64,000 nt of DNA from Polynucleobacter sp. 15G-AUS-farblos (lineage in GTDB: Bacteria > Pseudomonadota > Gammaproteobacteria > Burkholderiales > Burkholderiaceae), in assembly GCF_018882445.1 (NCBI RefSeq), contig NZ_JACVOM010000006.1, positions 147,747 through 211,746 of the forward strand. Reading direction: 5' to 3'. The notes under the pieces are model-generated. The model was given only the letters and a program-made list of their open reading frames with translations, had not been told where the DNA came from and ran no database searches. Positions 52,808 through 61,946 of the stretch are shown one piece after another. The translations under genes and the position numbers were made by a program. How positions within the stretch are numbered: the stretch's first letter is position 1; every line of letters starts with the position of its first letter.

Positions 52808-53665
52808 TTATACCGAGAGATTTGAGCCTGGTGCTACGCTAAGAGCTCCAGTAACCACATCATGACCAACTGTTCCGCTTGCGTCAAATCGCCGCTCAAC
52901 CATTTCAAAGTGGCCATCTTTTCTGATTCTCAGTAGTGTGCTTGAGCGGGTTCCATAGGATGGAGTCTTAATGAATGCAGAAGATAGCGCCTTTTCCCAA
53001 TCCCGATTGACGCCTGTATTAGGGAGCTCATGATCGCTAGCAACGTGAGTATCAGCCAAAAGCTTAAGGTATTGATCCGCGTTCTTTAATTGACCCTGAT
53101 CCATGGCAAGAGTTTGAGCAAAGGCAGCAACCCGATGATTTACCTTTGGCCAAGGAGTATCTAACATGGCGTTTGAAAGGCCATATACGCCTGGCGCTAG
53201 GGCTTGCTCAGGAAACACTTTACGTGGTCGGATATTTTGCCCCATCATCATGCGGTTGCTTACCCAATGCATCTCAGCATTTTCAGGATCACTCAAATCC
53301 GCCATCAATAAATTAAAGCCGTTGTATTGTTGGAAACGTTTGGCATTGCCCTCAATAAATTCTCTTGGGCGCTCCGCATTGGTCAGATACATCAGTGAAA
53401 GTTCGCCACGTGTTCTCGCGTCGGGATTTTTTTCGCTTGGGGCTCTGACATTGGTAAGTGCAGCAAAACGTCCTGTTTTAGTAAAGCCTAACCAAGTACC
53501 TGGACTGCCAAGAACATCAGCACGATCACGACCGGCGAGCACGTGTGGATGCTCAGGCCACCATGCGATTCCTTCAGTATCACGCTCATAAAACTCATCG
53601 CGATTTGCTGCCACTACCAATGGGTAGTCAGGATGTGATTTCCAGGCAAACAATATAAGACACAT
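52808..53665 (-). CDS. NRDE family protein (TANGO2-like)
   Basis: A 285-residue protein starting MCLILFAWKSHPDYPLVVAA followed by NRDEFYERDT, which contains the NRDE signature and the N-terminal Cys2 typical of Ntn-type hydrolase folds. Later stretches PHVLAGRDRADVLGSPGTWLG and TNVRAPSEKN fit the family. Human TANGO2 is related; the bacterial function is unknown. It follows the YgfZ-like gene by seven bases. Confidence 0.88.
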   Translation of the reverse strand: MCLILFAWKSHPDYPLVVAANRDEFYERDTEGIAWWPEHPHVLAGRDRADVLGSPGTWLGFTKTGRFAALTNVRAPSEKNPDARTRGELSLMYLTNAERPREFIEGNAKRFQQYNGFNLLMADLSDPENAEMHWVSNRMMMGQNIRPRKVFPEQALAPGVYGLSNAMLDTPWPKVNHRVAAFAQTLAMDQGQLKNADQYLKLLADTHVASDHELPNTGVNRDWEKALSSAFIKTPSYGTRSSTLLRIRKDGHFEMVERRFDASGTVGHDVVTGALSVAPGSNLSV

Positions 53666-53671
53666 AGGCGA

Positions 53672-54673
53672 TCAAATTTCTATAAGGGGATAAGGTAATG
53701 AATCTATTTTTAACACAGGTCCTTCGCCAGTACCAAGATGAATTTCACCGTGCTCAAGAGCATCCAGTTTGCATTCAATCTGTAAATCTACCCAATGGGG
53801 ATTTTGAGGGCTAGGGGCTGAAAGAACGACCATACCGGCTGGTTGGGTAGGGTCATCTCGGTGAAATAATTCAACTCCTGGTGCATAGGATTGGGGATCT
53901 AAGGTTCCCTCTATATGAGCTAGTTGTAGGCGTCTTTTGATGACTCCACGATATTGACTGCGAGCAACGATTTCTTGTCCTGGAAAGCAGCCCTTCTTAA
54001 AATCAATTCCGGCAACAGATTCAAAGTTAATCATTTGAGGAACAAATTGCTCTTGAGTTGCTAAAACAATTCTAGGTATTGCACTAAGTACCTCTAAATT
54101 GTTCCAGCATAGAAAATCTTTTTCAATAAATGCTCTAGCCTTGTTATCGATCCTTTGCGCTATCAATATCCTAGATTGAGAAATGTCATCTATCAAAACA
54201 TTGGGAAGACGTAATCCAAGTTCATCTGCATTCAATGCTAAATTGGCTGCCGGCTCAGTTGCGTTGTAATGGCCTGAAATAACCCACTGATCTGATACAT
54301 CCTTAACGCTAACTTTTGAGCGTAAAACGTACATTGATAATCGTTTGGCAAAACTTGCTGCTATGTCCCTGGTTATAAATAAGACAAAACAAGGCCCAGC
54401 AGAGTCAGGCAATTGATATGAGGCAATCCAAGCGCTTGCTAATAAACGACCCTTAGCATTGCAATAGCCTACAAGTCTTACGCTTTGGTCTCCATATGCA
54501 ATAGCAGAAGGGAGGGTGGGGGATAGGCCTGCTACTGAATTCGTTAATTGATTCTGTAGGAATGATTCAGCATCTTCACCCGAGACAAGAATCAATCCCC
54601 ATTGGGGTAAGGAGGTCAAGCCTGTAAAGCTTGTACTGTCTTGGATAGGGTTATTTTGAGGGTAGTTTGTCAT
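53672..54673 (-). CDS. YgfZ/GcvT domain folate-binding protein
   Basis: A 333-residue protein with the YgfZ hallmark KGCFPGQEIVARSQYRG near residue 225, which contains the conserved Cys, inside a GcvT-like fold. YgfZ helps repair or assemble iron-sulfur clusters in a folate-dependent way. N-terminal VSGEDAESFLQNQLTN and NAKGRLLASAWI are also typical. It diverges from mltG across 20 bases, a conserved neighbour relation. Confidence 0.9.
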   Translation of the reverse strand: MTNYPQNNPIQDSTSFTGLTSLPQWGLILVSGEDAESFLQNQLTNSVAGLSPTLPSAIAYGDQSVRLVGYCNAKGRLLASAWIASYQLPDSAGPCFVLFITRDIAASFAKRLSMYVLRSKVSVKDVSDQWVISGHYNATEPAANLALNADELGLRLPNVLIDDISQSRILIAQRIDNKARAFIEKDFLCWNNLEVLSAIPRIVLATQEQFVPQMINFESVAGIDFKKGCFPGQEIVARSQYRGVIKRRLQLAHIEGTLDPQSYAPGVELFHRDDPTQPAGMVVLSAPSPQNPHWVDLQIECKLDALEHGEIHLGTGEGPVLKIDSLPYPLIEI

Positions 54674-54693
54674 GACCCTTTTATCATAGCCTG

Positions 54694-55770
54694 ATGAGCA
54701 GAAAAATTCAGAGTAGAAACCTATTTGTCCGAAATAAATCTAAATCCCCTCGTATGAGGACGTATTTCATCGGCTTGATAGCTCTCATAGGCCTTATTTA
54801 TGCCAGCATCTTCCTCCTTCCTGCCGTACCAAACGAGCCGAATTTTCCTGGCGCCCCAACATACAAAATTCAAATTAAGCCTCAATCTAGCTTGGCCAGC
54901 ATTTCTGATCAGGTCTATGCACAGGGTATTCGCTCATATCCCTTCTTTTTTCAATTTTCTGCCAGAGCAATTTTTGTTGCTACAAAACTTAAGCCTGGAA
55001 CTTATCTTTTGCCTACTGGAGCCAGTGTTGGAAAAATTCTTCTTCAAATCGCCCGCGGGGATAGGGTAAGAGAGAGCCTTGCCATTATTCCTGGTATGAC
55101 TATTTGGCAATTAAGGGGTGTAATTGACTCACATCCTGCCTTAATTCATCAAACCAAGGGTATGAACTCAAAAGCGCTTTTACAGACATTGAACTTAAAT
55201 TACCCTGGATTGGAGGGTGTATTTTTACCAGATACCTATATTTTTGACCCCGATGATTTGGACATCAATATTTACCGTCGTGCATCGTCGGCAATGCAAA
55301 AGACGCTTAACCAGGAATGGGGGAGACGGGATCCAAATTTACCCCTGAAATCCCCATACGATCTACTCATACTGGCTTCTATCATTGAAAAGGAGACTGG
55401 GAAATCAGAAGATCGAGGAAAGGTAGCCGCAGTATTTCTAAACAGGCTACAAAAAGGCATGCCTCTTCAAACCGATCCCACGGTAATTTATGGAATTGGT
55501 CCAGGTTTTGACGGCAATCTCCGGAAAGCGGATCTTCGAAGAGACAATCCTTACAATACCTACATGAACAAAGGCTTGCCTCCTACACCGATAGCTATGC
55601 CGAGTCGCGAGTCCATTTATGCCGCCCTACATCCTTTAAAAAGCAACGCACTCTATTTTGTTGCTAAAGGTGATGGTAGTAGCCATTTCTCAAGCACTCT
55701 AAGTGAGCATGAAAATGCAGTAGATCGATACCAACGTAAATCTCCTTCCAAAGTTAATCAACAAAAATAA
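54694..55770 (+). CDS. mltG: Endolytic transglycosylase MltG
   Basis: MltG cleaves nascent glycan strands near the membrane and helps set glycan length. The 358-residue protein has a cytoplasmic basic N-terminus, one membrane helix (about residues 23-45) and a YceG domain with the LysM-like subregion, [19 protein letters not shown] with the catalytic Glu, and [10 protein letters not shown]. Length is normal. It is followed by tmk after eight bases, the conserved mltG-tmk-holB-tatD string. Confidence 0.94.
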   Translation: MSRKIQSRNLFVRNKSKSPRMRTYFIGLIALIGLIYASIFLLPAVPNEPNFPGAPTYKIQIKPQSSLASISDQVYAQGIRSYPFFFQFSARAIFVATKLKPGTYLLPTGASVGKILLQIARGDRVRESLAIIPGMTIWQLRGVIDSHPALIHQTKGMNSKALLQTLNLNYPGLEGVFLPDTYIFDPDDLDINIYRRASSAMQKTLNQEWGRRDPNLPLKSPYDLLILASIIEKETGKSEDRGKVAAVFLNRLQKGMPLQTDPTVIYGIGPGFDGNLRKADLRRDNPYNTYMNKGLPPTPIAMPSRESIYAALHPLKSNALYFVAKGDGSSHFSSTLSEHENAVDRYQRKSPSKVNQQK

Positions 55771-55778
55771 ATCTTTCC

Positions 55779-56417
55779 ATGAGCTCACTTTATCCTGGTT
55801 ATTTTGTAAGTTTTGAGGGCATTGATGGTGCAGGTAAAAGCACACACATTGAGTCTTTTGGCAAGTTATTGCAGGAGCGCTTTCCTAGTCGAGAGGTGGT
55901 AATGACAAGAGAGCCTGGAGGCACTCCGCTAGGCGAACAATTAAGAAAGCTTTTGTTAGATGCTCCGATGCATCTAGAAACTGAGGCATTGCTCATGTTT
56001 GCCGCTCGGCGCGAACATATTGCACAGGTCATCGAGCCAGCCCTTCAGGCTGGAAAAATTGTGATTTCAGATCGATTTACTGATGCGAGCTTTGCTTATC
56101 AAGGGGGAGGGCGTGGACTTAACCTGAATAAGCTTAATGAACTAGAGTTTTGGGTTCAAGGTAAGGGGAAGGACATCCTCTTACAACCTGATCTAACCAT
56201 ATTGTTTGATTTGCCTGGTTCAGTAGCTGAGGCGAGAAGGTCTAAGGTTCGGGCGCCTGATAAATTTGAAAAGATGGATTTAGAATTTTTTGAACGTGTT
56301 CGTCAAGAGTATCTCAGGCGAGCCACAGAAGATCCACGACGTTTTTATTTAGTTGATGCAACTCAGACTCAAGAGTCAATTTGGAATCTCTTAAAAGAGC
56401 TTGATATCAGTCCTTAA
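55779..56417 (+). CDS. tmk: Thymidylate kinase
   Basis: The 212-residue kinase phosphorylates dTMP to dTDP. The P-loop is [13 protein letters not shown] (about residues 12-24), followed by the DR(Y/F) motif in [18 protein letters not shown] and the lid with RAR-like residues ([20 protein letters not shown]). Arg residues in the lid rather than the P-loop indicate a type II enzyme. The stop is directly adjacent to the holB start. Confidence 0.95.
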   Translation: MSSLYPGYFVSFEGIDGAGKSTHIESFGKLLQERFPSREVVMTREPGGTPLGEQLRKLLLDAPMHLETEALLMFAARREHIAQVIEPALQAGKIVISDRFTDASFAYQGGGRGLNLNKLNELEFWVQGKGKDILLQPDLTILFDLPGSVAEARRSKVRAPDKFEKMDLEFFERVRQEYLRRATEDPRRFYLVDATQTQESIWNLLKELDISP

Positions 56418-57560
56418 ATGAATCAAATTTATCAATCCAAAAAAAATCAAATTGCGCCGTGGCTTAAGCCCTTATGGGAAAGTCTGGATTTGCAGAATTT
56501 TCCAAATGCTGTCTTAATTCATGGCCAGTCTGGAATTGGTAAGTTTGAATTTGCTGTGGAGTTAGCCAAGGCCTTGCTTTGTGAGGGCCCAAATAAGATT
56601 CAATCTAAGCCTTGTAATCAATGCGAAGCTTGCCACTGGTTTGATACTGCAAATCATCCTGACTTTACAGCACTTGTCCCTGAAACTCATCGCAGTCTTC
56701 TGCCTCACGCTGATTATGAAAGCGAAGACTCTCCTAAAAAGAGCAAAAGCTCCCGAGATGATTCTGATGGTGAATCAACTGAAAAGAAGGAAAAGAAAAA
56801 TATCTCGATTGAAGAAACCCGAAATGCAATTGAAACACTTTCAATTGGGTCACATCGTGGGGGTAACCGAGTTATTTTGATTTATCCACTTGAGACCTTA
56901 AGAAATGATTCTGCTAATACATTACTGAAGTCATTAGAGGAGCCGCCACCTCAAACTATTTTTATATTGTTGGCTGATCGTCTCGACCGAGTACTTCCAA
57001 CTATTAGATCACGCTGCCGTCTTCTATCTGCAGGTAGACCTGATAGAGCTATGGGCGTTGAATGGTTGCACTCACAGATTGCAAATATAGCTGGGGCTAC
57101 ATTCAATGAGGCAGATGTTGAATCTCTTTACGATGAACAAGGCGGCGCACCATATGCAGTTCTTGATTCTCTCATTGCTAGACACAATAAAGATGAAAAA
57201 GACGAGCTCAGTATTGCCATTCAGGCCTCTCGTCTATTGTTGCAGTCCATGTCCCAAGGGGGGCGAATTCAGTGGCTTGAGACTTCAGAGAAAATTCATA
57301 AGGCTCAATTTTCATTTTTGCTGGCTACTATGCAACGTTGGTCTTCCGATTTACAAACAGTAGCTCAGGGCGGGATGCCAAGGTATTACCCCAAACACAT
57401 CAGCACTTTTCAGGCTTTATCTCAGCAGGCGCGTGTCCCAAAACTCATAGAGTTTTGGAAACTATTGCTTCAGTATCGTCGGCATGAGAATCATCCCTTA
57501 GCAACCAGAGTGCAGCTTGAAGCCTTGCTTGCTCAATATCAGCAGGTATTTGAGGTCTAA
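56418..57560 (+). CDS. holB: DNA polymerase III subunit delta prime
   Basis: The 380-residue clamp-loader subunit has a degenerate P-loop HGQSGIGKFEF, the zinc-binding cysteines CNQCEACHWF and a sensor SRC motif (TIRSRCRLLSA). Between the zinc module and the second helical block lies a charged insert of about 35 residues (ESEDSPKKSKSSRDDSDGES and KKEKKN), probably a disordered loop not found in E. coli. It immediately follows tmk and is followed by tatD after 11 bases. Confidence 0.92.
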   Translation: MNQIYQSKKNQIAPWLKPLWESLDLQNFPNAVLIHGQSGIGKFEFAVELAKALLCEGPNKIQSKPCNQCEACHWFDTANHPDFTALVPETHRSLLPHADYESEDSPKKSKSSRDDSDGESTEKKEKKNISIEETRNAIETLSIGSHRGGNRVILIYPLETLRNDSANTLLKSLEEPPPQTIFILLADRLDRVLPTIRSRCRLLSAGRPDRAMGVEWLHSQIANIAGATFNEADVESLYDEQGGAPYAVLDSLIARHNKDEKDELSIAIQASRLLLQSMSQGGRIQWLETSEKIHKAQFSFLLATMQRWSSDLQTVAQGGMPRYYPKHISTFQALSQQARVPKLIEFWKLLLQYRRHENHPLATRVQLEALLAQYQQVFEV

Positions 57561-57571
57561 GGCGGATTAAA

Positions 57572-58366
57572 ATGGCAGATATGTTCATTGATTCACACTG
57601 CCACCTCGATTTCCCAGAATTCCAAGCCCGCCTTCCAGAGGTGTTAGCAAACATGAAGGCTGCCAAGGTAGGGCATGCATTATGCGTTTCTGTTGACCTG
57701 CCGGACTTTCCAAACGTCCTGAGATTGGCACAAGATCATCCCCACCTTTATGCATCGGTAGGCGTGCATCCCGATTACGAAGATACCCCGGAGCCTAGCT
57801 TTGAGTTTTTAGTAGAAACCGCTGCCAAACATCCCAAAATTGTTGCAATTGGAGAGACTGGTCTTGATTACTACAGGATGGGCGACAGGAGCTATGACTC
57901 CTTAGAATGGCAACGTGAGCGTTTTAGAACCCATATTCGAGCAGCAAAGATAGTGAAAAAACCTCTTATCGTCCATACGCGATCTGCCTCTGAGGATACG
58001 ATACGCATCTTAAAGGAAGAGGGTGCAGAGCAAATTGGCGGGGTAATGCATTGTTTTACGGAGAGCTATGAGGTTGCTAGAGCGGCTATGGACCTCGGTT
58101 TTTACATATCTTTTTCAGGAATCGTGACTTTTAAAAGCGCTAAAGATCTACAGGAAACCTGTAAAAGGGTGCCTATAGATAGAATGCTAATCGAAACAGA
58201 TTCCCCTTATTTGGCCCCCATTCCTTATCGAGGAAAAACGAATGAGCCAGCTTGGGTTGCTAAGGTAGGCGAATACATAGCGGCACTAAAAGAAATACCT
58301 CTAAATGAGCTTGGAGCAACAACATCTGAGAACTTTTTTAAATGTTTTCAGATAGATAGGCGATAA
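57572..58366 (+). CDS. tatD: TatD family metal-dependent hydrolase
   Basis: A 264-residue TIM-barrel nuclease-type hydrolase. Metal ligands are visible in FIDSHCHLDFPEF, GETGLDYYRMGD, PLIVHTRSASEDT, GVMHCFTES and LIETDSPYLAP. TatD enzymes act as DNases or deacylases with unclear natural substrates. The operon order tmk-holB-tatD is conserved. Start ATG at 57572 (MADMFIDSH); a second ATG is at residue 4. Confidence 0.92.
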   Translation: MADMFIDSHCHLDFPEFQARLPEVLANMKAAKVGHALCVSVDLPDFPNVLRLAQDHPHLYASVGVHPDYEDTPEPSFEFLVETAAKHPKIVAIGETGLDYYRMGDRSYDSLEWQRERFRTHIRAAKIVKKPLIVHTRSASEDTIRILKEEGAEQIGGVMHCFTESYEVARAAMDLGFYISFSGIVTFKSAKDLQETCKRVPIDRMLIETDSPYLAPIPYRGKTNEPAWVAKVGEYIAALKEIPLNELGATTSENFFKCFQIDRR

Positions 58367-58368
58367 AT

Positions 58369-59079
58369 ATGAGAAAGAATATTAAGAATTTACTTACTCT
58401 TTTTACCATAGGAATGTTGCTTAGTTCATTGGTAAACAGTCAAACCCCAGGTCAAATTACAGATTTGGTAAAAGCAGTCAAATTTGATGATGCAAAGGGG
58501 GTTAGATCATTCCTGGCACAAGGCTTCAACCCCAACTTGACGGATGAGAGCGGCAATCCATTACTGCTTTTAGCTGTTAAGGATCGATCCTATGGCGTAA
58601 TTGAAGTCTTGTTGGCCAGCAAGGGTATGGATGTGGATTTATCCAATAAGCTGGGAGAAACCCCGTTAATGATCGCCTCCATTAATGGTGATCTACCCTT
58701 GGTCCAAACCCTAGTCTCTAAAAACAAGGCTCAACTAGATCATATTGGGTGGACCCCTTTACATTATGCATGCGCAAAGGGCCAATTAGAGGTTGCACAA
58801 TACTTGATTGCCAATGGCGCTTTGGTTGATTCGCTTAATCTAGGTGGTACAACGCCTCTAATGATGGCTGCTCAATCAGGTAATGAACTCCTTGTAAAAC
58901 TACTTTTAGATAAGGGAGCCAATCTTCAATTGCGCAATGGCCTTGGCTTAAGTGTCATAGATATTGCAGATATCTACAATAAGCCGGCTATTAGTGAAGG
59001 GCTCAGATCAAGATGGTCAAAGCTATACAAGCAAACATATCCTGGCCCTATGAGCAGTCCTACATCTAAATCATCCTAG
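58369..59079 (+). CDS. Exported ankyrin-repeat protein
   Basis: A 236-residue protein with a signal peptide (about residues 1-24) and five ankyrin repeats: the block starting DLVKAVKFDDAKGVRSFL, then GNPLLLLAVKDRSYGVIEVL, GETPLMIASINGDLPLVQTL, GWTPLHYACAKGQLEVAQYL and GTTPLMMAAQSGNELLVKLL. It probably makes protein contacts in the periplasm. It begins two bases after tatD, so it is in the same operon, an arrangement common in relatives. No function is known. Confidence 0.85.
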   Translation: MRKNIKNLLTLFTIGMLLSSLVNSQTPGQITDLVKAVKFDDAKGVRSFLAQGFNPNLTDESGNPLLLLAVKDRSYGVIEVLLASKGMDVDLSNKLGETPLMIASINGDLPLVQTLVSKNKAQLDHIGWTPLHYACAKGQLEVAQYLIANGALVDSLNLGGTTPLMMAAQSGNELLVKLLLDKGANLQLRNGLGLSVIDIADIYNKPAISEGLRSRWSKLYKQTYPGPMSSPTSKSS

Positions 59080-59154
59080 TATTAATTGCGTATAATCATT
59101 ATTATGTCAAATAAGAAATCTAGATCCTACACAAGCGTCCTAGGAGCAAGATAA

Positions 59155-59694
59155 ATGGAATTCTTAAGTTACTTACCCACTTTAGGTCAGCTTATAAGCC
59201 AAGTTAATGATGACATTGGTAATACCCAACTTTATTGGATTATTACCTTTGCAAGTGCAATGCTGGTATTTCATGGCATCTACATCATGCTCGTGGTTAT
59301 TTGTTTTCATAAACTAATCGATTGGTTAAGCAGCAAACGGCATATGAAGAAAGAATTCTTTCATGCATTCCGATTGGCTGCAGTTATTTCCTATTTCATT
59401 TCAATTGTTCTGGTCATGATTGGACACTTTACAGATATCGTCATGTGGACTTATGCTTTGATTCCCCTAAATATTTTTGTGAGCAATCCTGAAGCATTTT
59501 ATTTTGCAGGCGAAATGTATGTCACAGTCGGATTTGGATCATTTGATCTGGATAAGAACTGGCGAATTCTGCCAATCATCATTGCCTTTACTGGAATCTT
59601 TGCCGCTTCGATGTCAGGAGCTGCACTTTTCAATATGTTGAGCTCTTTGATCGATAAGAGCCGTATCGATGGCAATGAAACCAGAACTACTTAA
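59155..59694 (+). CDS. Small potassium-channel-like membrane protein
   Basis: A 179-residue membrane protein with three or four hydrophobic segments (about residues 27-51, 70-92, 95-110 and 138-161). Between the last two lies TVGFG at residues 124-128, which resembles the potassium selectivity filter TVGYG, followed by helix IIIAFTGIFAASMSGAALF. This fits the Ion_trans_2 pore topology, but only one filter is visible and the remaining sequence is unlike well-known channels. It is followed by DUF3108 in convergent orientation. Confidence 0.55.
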   Translation: MEFLSYLPTLGQLISQVNDDIGNTQLYWIITFASAMLVFHGIYIMLVVICFHKLIDWLSSKRHMKKEFFHAFRLAAVISYFISIVLVMIGHFTDIVMWTYALIPLNIFVSNPEAFYFAGEMYVTVGFGSFDLDKNWRILPIIIAFTGIFAASMSGAALFNMLSSLIDKSRIDGNETRTT

Positions 59695-60667
59695 TTGGTG
59701 CCTTTTGCTTGAATATTAATTCAAGCACCCTTCCATTTGACTCCTGAGATCTGATTCGTCCTGGCAGCCAATCTAAATCTTTTGCCAACCAAATATCTAC
59801 TTGACGCTTATAGGGATCCTTTTCGCGTTGCATAAGTGCGTAGTGTCTAGTGGTAGTCTTACCCAGACTTGGTATATCTTCTGTAACAGCTTCTCCGTAA
59901 CTCTTAAACTGCCACATTTCTAGGGTGTTGTAGTCGACAACTGGTATCGCTCTAATAGTGCCAACCTCATCAATCTTGTCATCGCCATTAAGTAAAGAGG
60001 CGACTTGAAACATGAGACTGAAACGGTCTTGCGTACCGGGGATGATTTCAGGAGTGAACTCGGGCTTTTCAGAAAAGTACATCTGCCCTCCGCCCTTTTC
60101 ATTTCTGTCAAATCGAGAATATCGAGGATTACGGGTTCCTCTTTGAGTCCAATAGATTGATGGGGCTAGACCATAAGCGTCAACTGTACCTCTAGACTCA
60201 AACACAAAAGGGCCAACAAACGCGTAAGGTATATTTATATAAAGGCGGTAGTTAGTACCGTCCGTTATCCAATCAATCTCGCCAGTTTGATATTGCTGGC
60301 CATCAACAAAAGTATCGTAATAAATGATTCCTGACTCAGGAAGTCTAAAAGCAGCGCCTTTTTGATCTGTAGCGCCTCCCTGCCCTGTGCCTGACTCACT
60401 TCCAGTAGGATCCCCTATTGGAGATTGACTTTGATTGGATGACAATACTTTTTTGGTAGGGGCTTTAGCCATCTGAATCTTCTTAGGTGGCTCTGGTCTC
60501 AATTCCGTTTTAATAATCAGATCTTCTGAAACTTCTGGGGCTGAATTGAAAGATAAAAATGGAATGCCAAAGAAAAGAATGAGATGACCCAACAAAGATA
60601 AAGCTAGGGCAATTGAAACTATCCATATGGGCTTCATATGGCGTGGATTAAATCTAGACCACGTCAA
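59687..60667 (-). CDS. DUF3108 protein with TonB-like N-terminal region
   Basis: A 326-residue protein with an N-terminal membrane anchor (about residues 13-36), a Pro/Lys-rich periplasmic linker (ELRPEPPKKIQMAKAPTKK) and a DUF3108 domain from about residue 105 to the end (DTFVDGQQYQTGEIDWITDG, RDPYKRQVDIWLAKD-like KDPYKRQVDIWLAKDLDWLP). The linker resembles TonB-type spacers. Function unknown; related proteins are envelope-associated. It overlaps the HNH gene by ATGA. Confidence 0.8.
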   Translation of the reverse strand: MTWSRFNPRHMKPIWIVSIALALSLLGHLILFFGIPFLSFNSAPEVSEDLIIKTELRPEPPKKIQMAKAPTKKVLSSNQSQSPIGDPTGSESGTGQGGATDQKGAAFRLPESGIIYYDTFVDGQQYQTGEIDWITDGTNYRLYINIPYAFVGPFVFESRGTVDAYGLAPSIYWTQRGTRNPRYSRFDRNEKGGGQMYFSEKPEFTPEIIPGTQDRFSLMFQVASLLNGDDKIDEVGTIRAIPVVDYNTLEMWQFKSYGEAVTEDIPSLGKTTTRHYALMQREKDPYKRQVDIWLAKDLDWLPGRIRSQESNGRVLELIFKQKAPIK

Positions 60668-61245
60668 CGTTGTATGCCAAATGAAGCCTCAAGCAATCGG
60701 CTATTTTTTGGAAGGTTAGCGGCTAAGAAGTCCATTTGGTCTGCCAAAATATGACGGCCTTTTAGGATCATATCCTCGTAGAGGCTCGGCTGATATGGTG
60801 TATATAAAAGTCCCATGCCAGCCATTTCTGGCGTCCGATTTCCTTTGCGCTGATTGCAGGGCCTGCAGGAAATAACCAAGTTCATCCAACTGTACTTACC
60901 ACCTTTACTGTTGGGAATAATGTGCTCTGCTTCGGCCTGGCTTTCATGAATAGCGTCACCACAATATGCGCATAGACCCCGGTCACGCTTGAATAGTTTG
61001 TGCTTAGTAATTGCAGGAACTACATCAAACAGATTAATTTTAGAGGTGCCATTGATTGCAATGATTGAATGCAATTCTATGATTGATTGTTGACCGCTCA
61101 TTCTAGAAATACCACCACGCATTTTAAAAATAGGCTCTCCTAGAGTCCAGAGGACGCTATCGTCTGCATAGTGTTTTGTTGCCTCTTCAGCATTCACCCA
61201 ACCCTGCGGAATGCCACCAGCGTCTAACTTTAAAATGCTCAGCAC
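60664..61245 (-). CDS. HNH endonuclease family protein
   Basis: A 193-residue protein when started at the GTG at 61245, which has AAAGGAG five bases upstream; a TTG at 61266 would place that signal inside the gene. The HNH module is clear: LCAYCGDAIH, AEAEHIIPNSKGGKYSWMNL and SCRPCNQRKGN, with four cysteines for a structural zinc and the HxxP catalytic His. N-terminal residues resemble a regulatory half common to proteobacterial HNH proteins. It overlaps DUF3108, an unusual pairing whose meaning is unknown. Confidence 0.85.
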   Translation of the reverse strand: MLSILKLDAGGIPQGWVNAEEATKHYADDSVLWTLGEPIFKMRGGISRMSGQQSIIELHSIIAINGTSKINLFDVVPAITKHKLFKRDRGLCAYCGDAIHESQAEAEHIIPNSKGGKYSWMNLVISCRPCNQRKGNRTPEMAGMGLLYTPYQPSLYEDMILKGRHILADQMDFLAANLPKNSRLLEASFGIQR

Positions 61246-61325
61246 AAGCTCTCCTTTCTCAATCAAGTATGAAGGCCTTGACTGTTAAATCAATCTTACA
61301 GAAGTTGTGCTTGCCAATCAATCGC

Positions 61326-61913
61326 CTAGGCAGATATAAATTCCAAGACTTTTGGAAGCAGGTCCTGATACTCAGAGATGCCATGATCGCTTCCCTCTAG
61401 AATGAGCTGATTAGCGCCTGGATAAAATTCTGCCATTTCGCGCCAATCTAAAAGCTCGTCCCCTTTTGCGGCTATCAGAAAGTAACGATCTGGGGCAGTA
61501 ATTTTTTCAATCTGCAGAGCTTTAAGCTCAGCAATATATTCAGGTCGAAAATCAAAAGGCTCATTGCTATCGTAAGCAGTAAGCATGCCGACATGAGGTG
61601 CCAGCTCACGTGCTGCCCTTACCGCAGGATTAAGCACTACGGCCTTACAATCGTATTTTTCAGCTAAGTAATTGGTATAAAAACCACCTAAAGATGAGCC
61701 AATGATGACCAAACGGCCTGCTTTAGACTTATCGATGTGTTGCATAACCATTTCGATACTCATTTTTGGCGAAGCAAACAATTGAGGACAATACCACTCG
61801 ACAGGTTTGTCTATGGTTGATATGGCTCTTACTGCATCCCCTGTCATGACTGCCTTACTAGATCTAGGAGAAGATCTAAAACCATGCAAGTAGACTATTA
61901 AGGTTGATGGCAT
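61326..61913 (-). CDS. YqiA-type esterase (alpha/beta hydrolase)
   Basis: A 195-residue alpha/beta hydrolase of the UPF0227/YqiA-like group. The oxyanion loop is YLHGFRSSPRSSKA, the nucleophile is in IGSSLGGFYTNYLAEKYD, and the C-terminal His lies in LEGSDHGISEY. It should hydrolyse short-chain esters; the natural substrate is unknown. It is separated from the HNH gene by about 80 bases. Confidence 0.85.
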   Translation of the reverse strand: MPSTLIVYLHGFRSSPRSSKAVMTGDAVRAISTIDKPVEWYCPQLFASPKMSIEMVMQHIDKSKAGRLVIIGSSLGGFYTNYLAEKYDCKAVVLNPAVRAARELAPHVGMLTAYDSNEPFDFRPEYIAELKALQIEKITAPDRYFLIAAKGDELLDWREMAEFYPGANQLILEGSDHGISEYQDLLPKVLEFISA

Positions 61914-61946
61914 AAATTGAGTTCCTAGTATCTAAAGCTTCAATGT

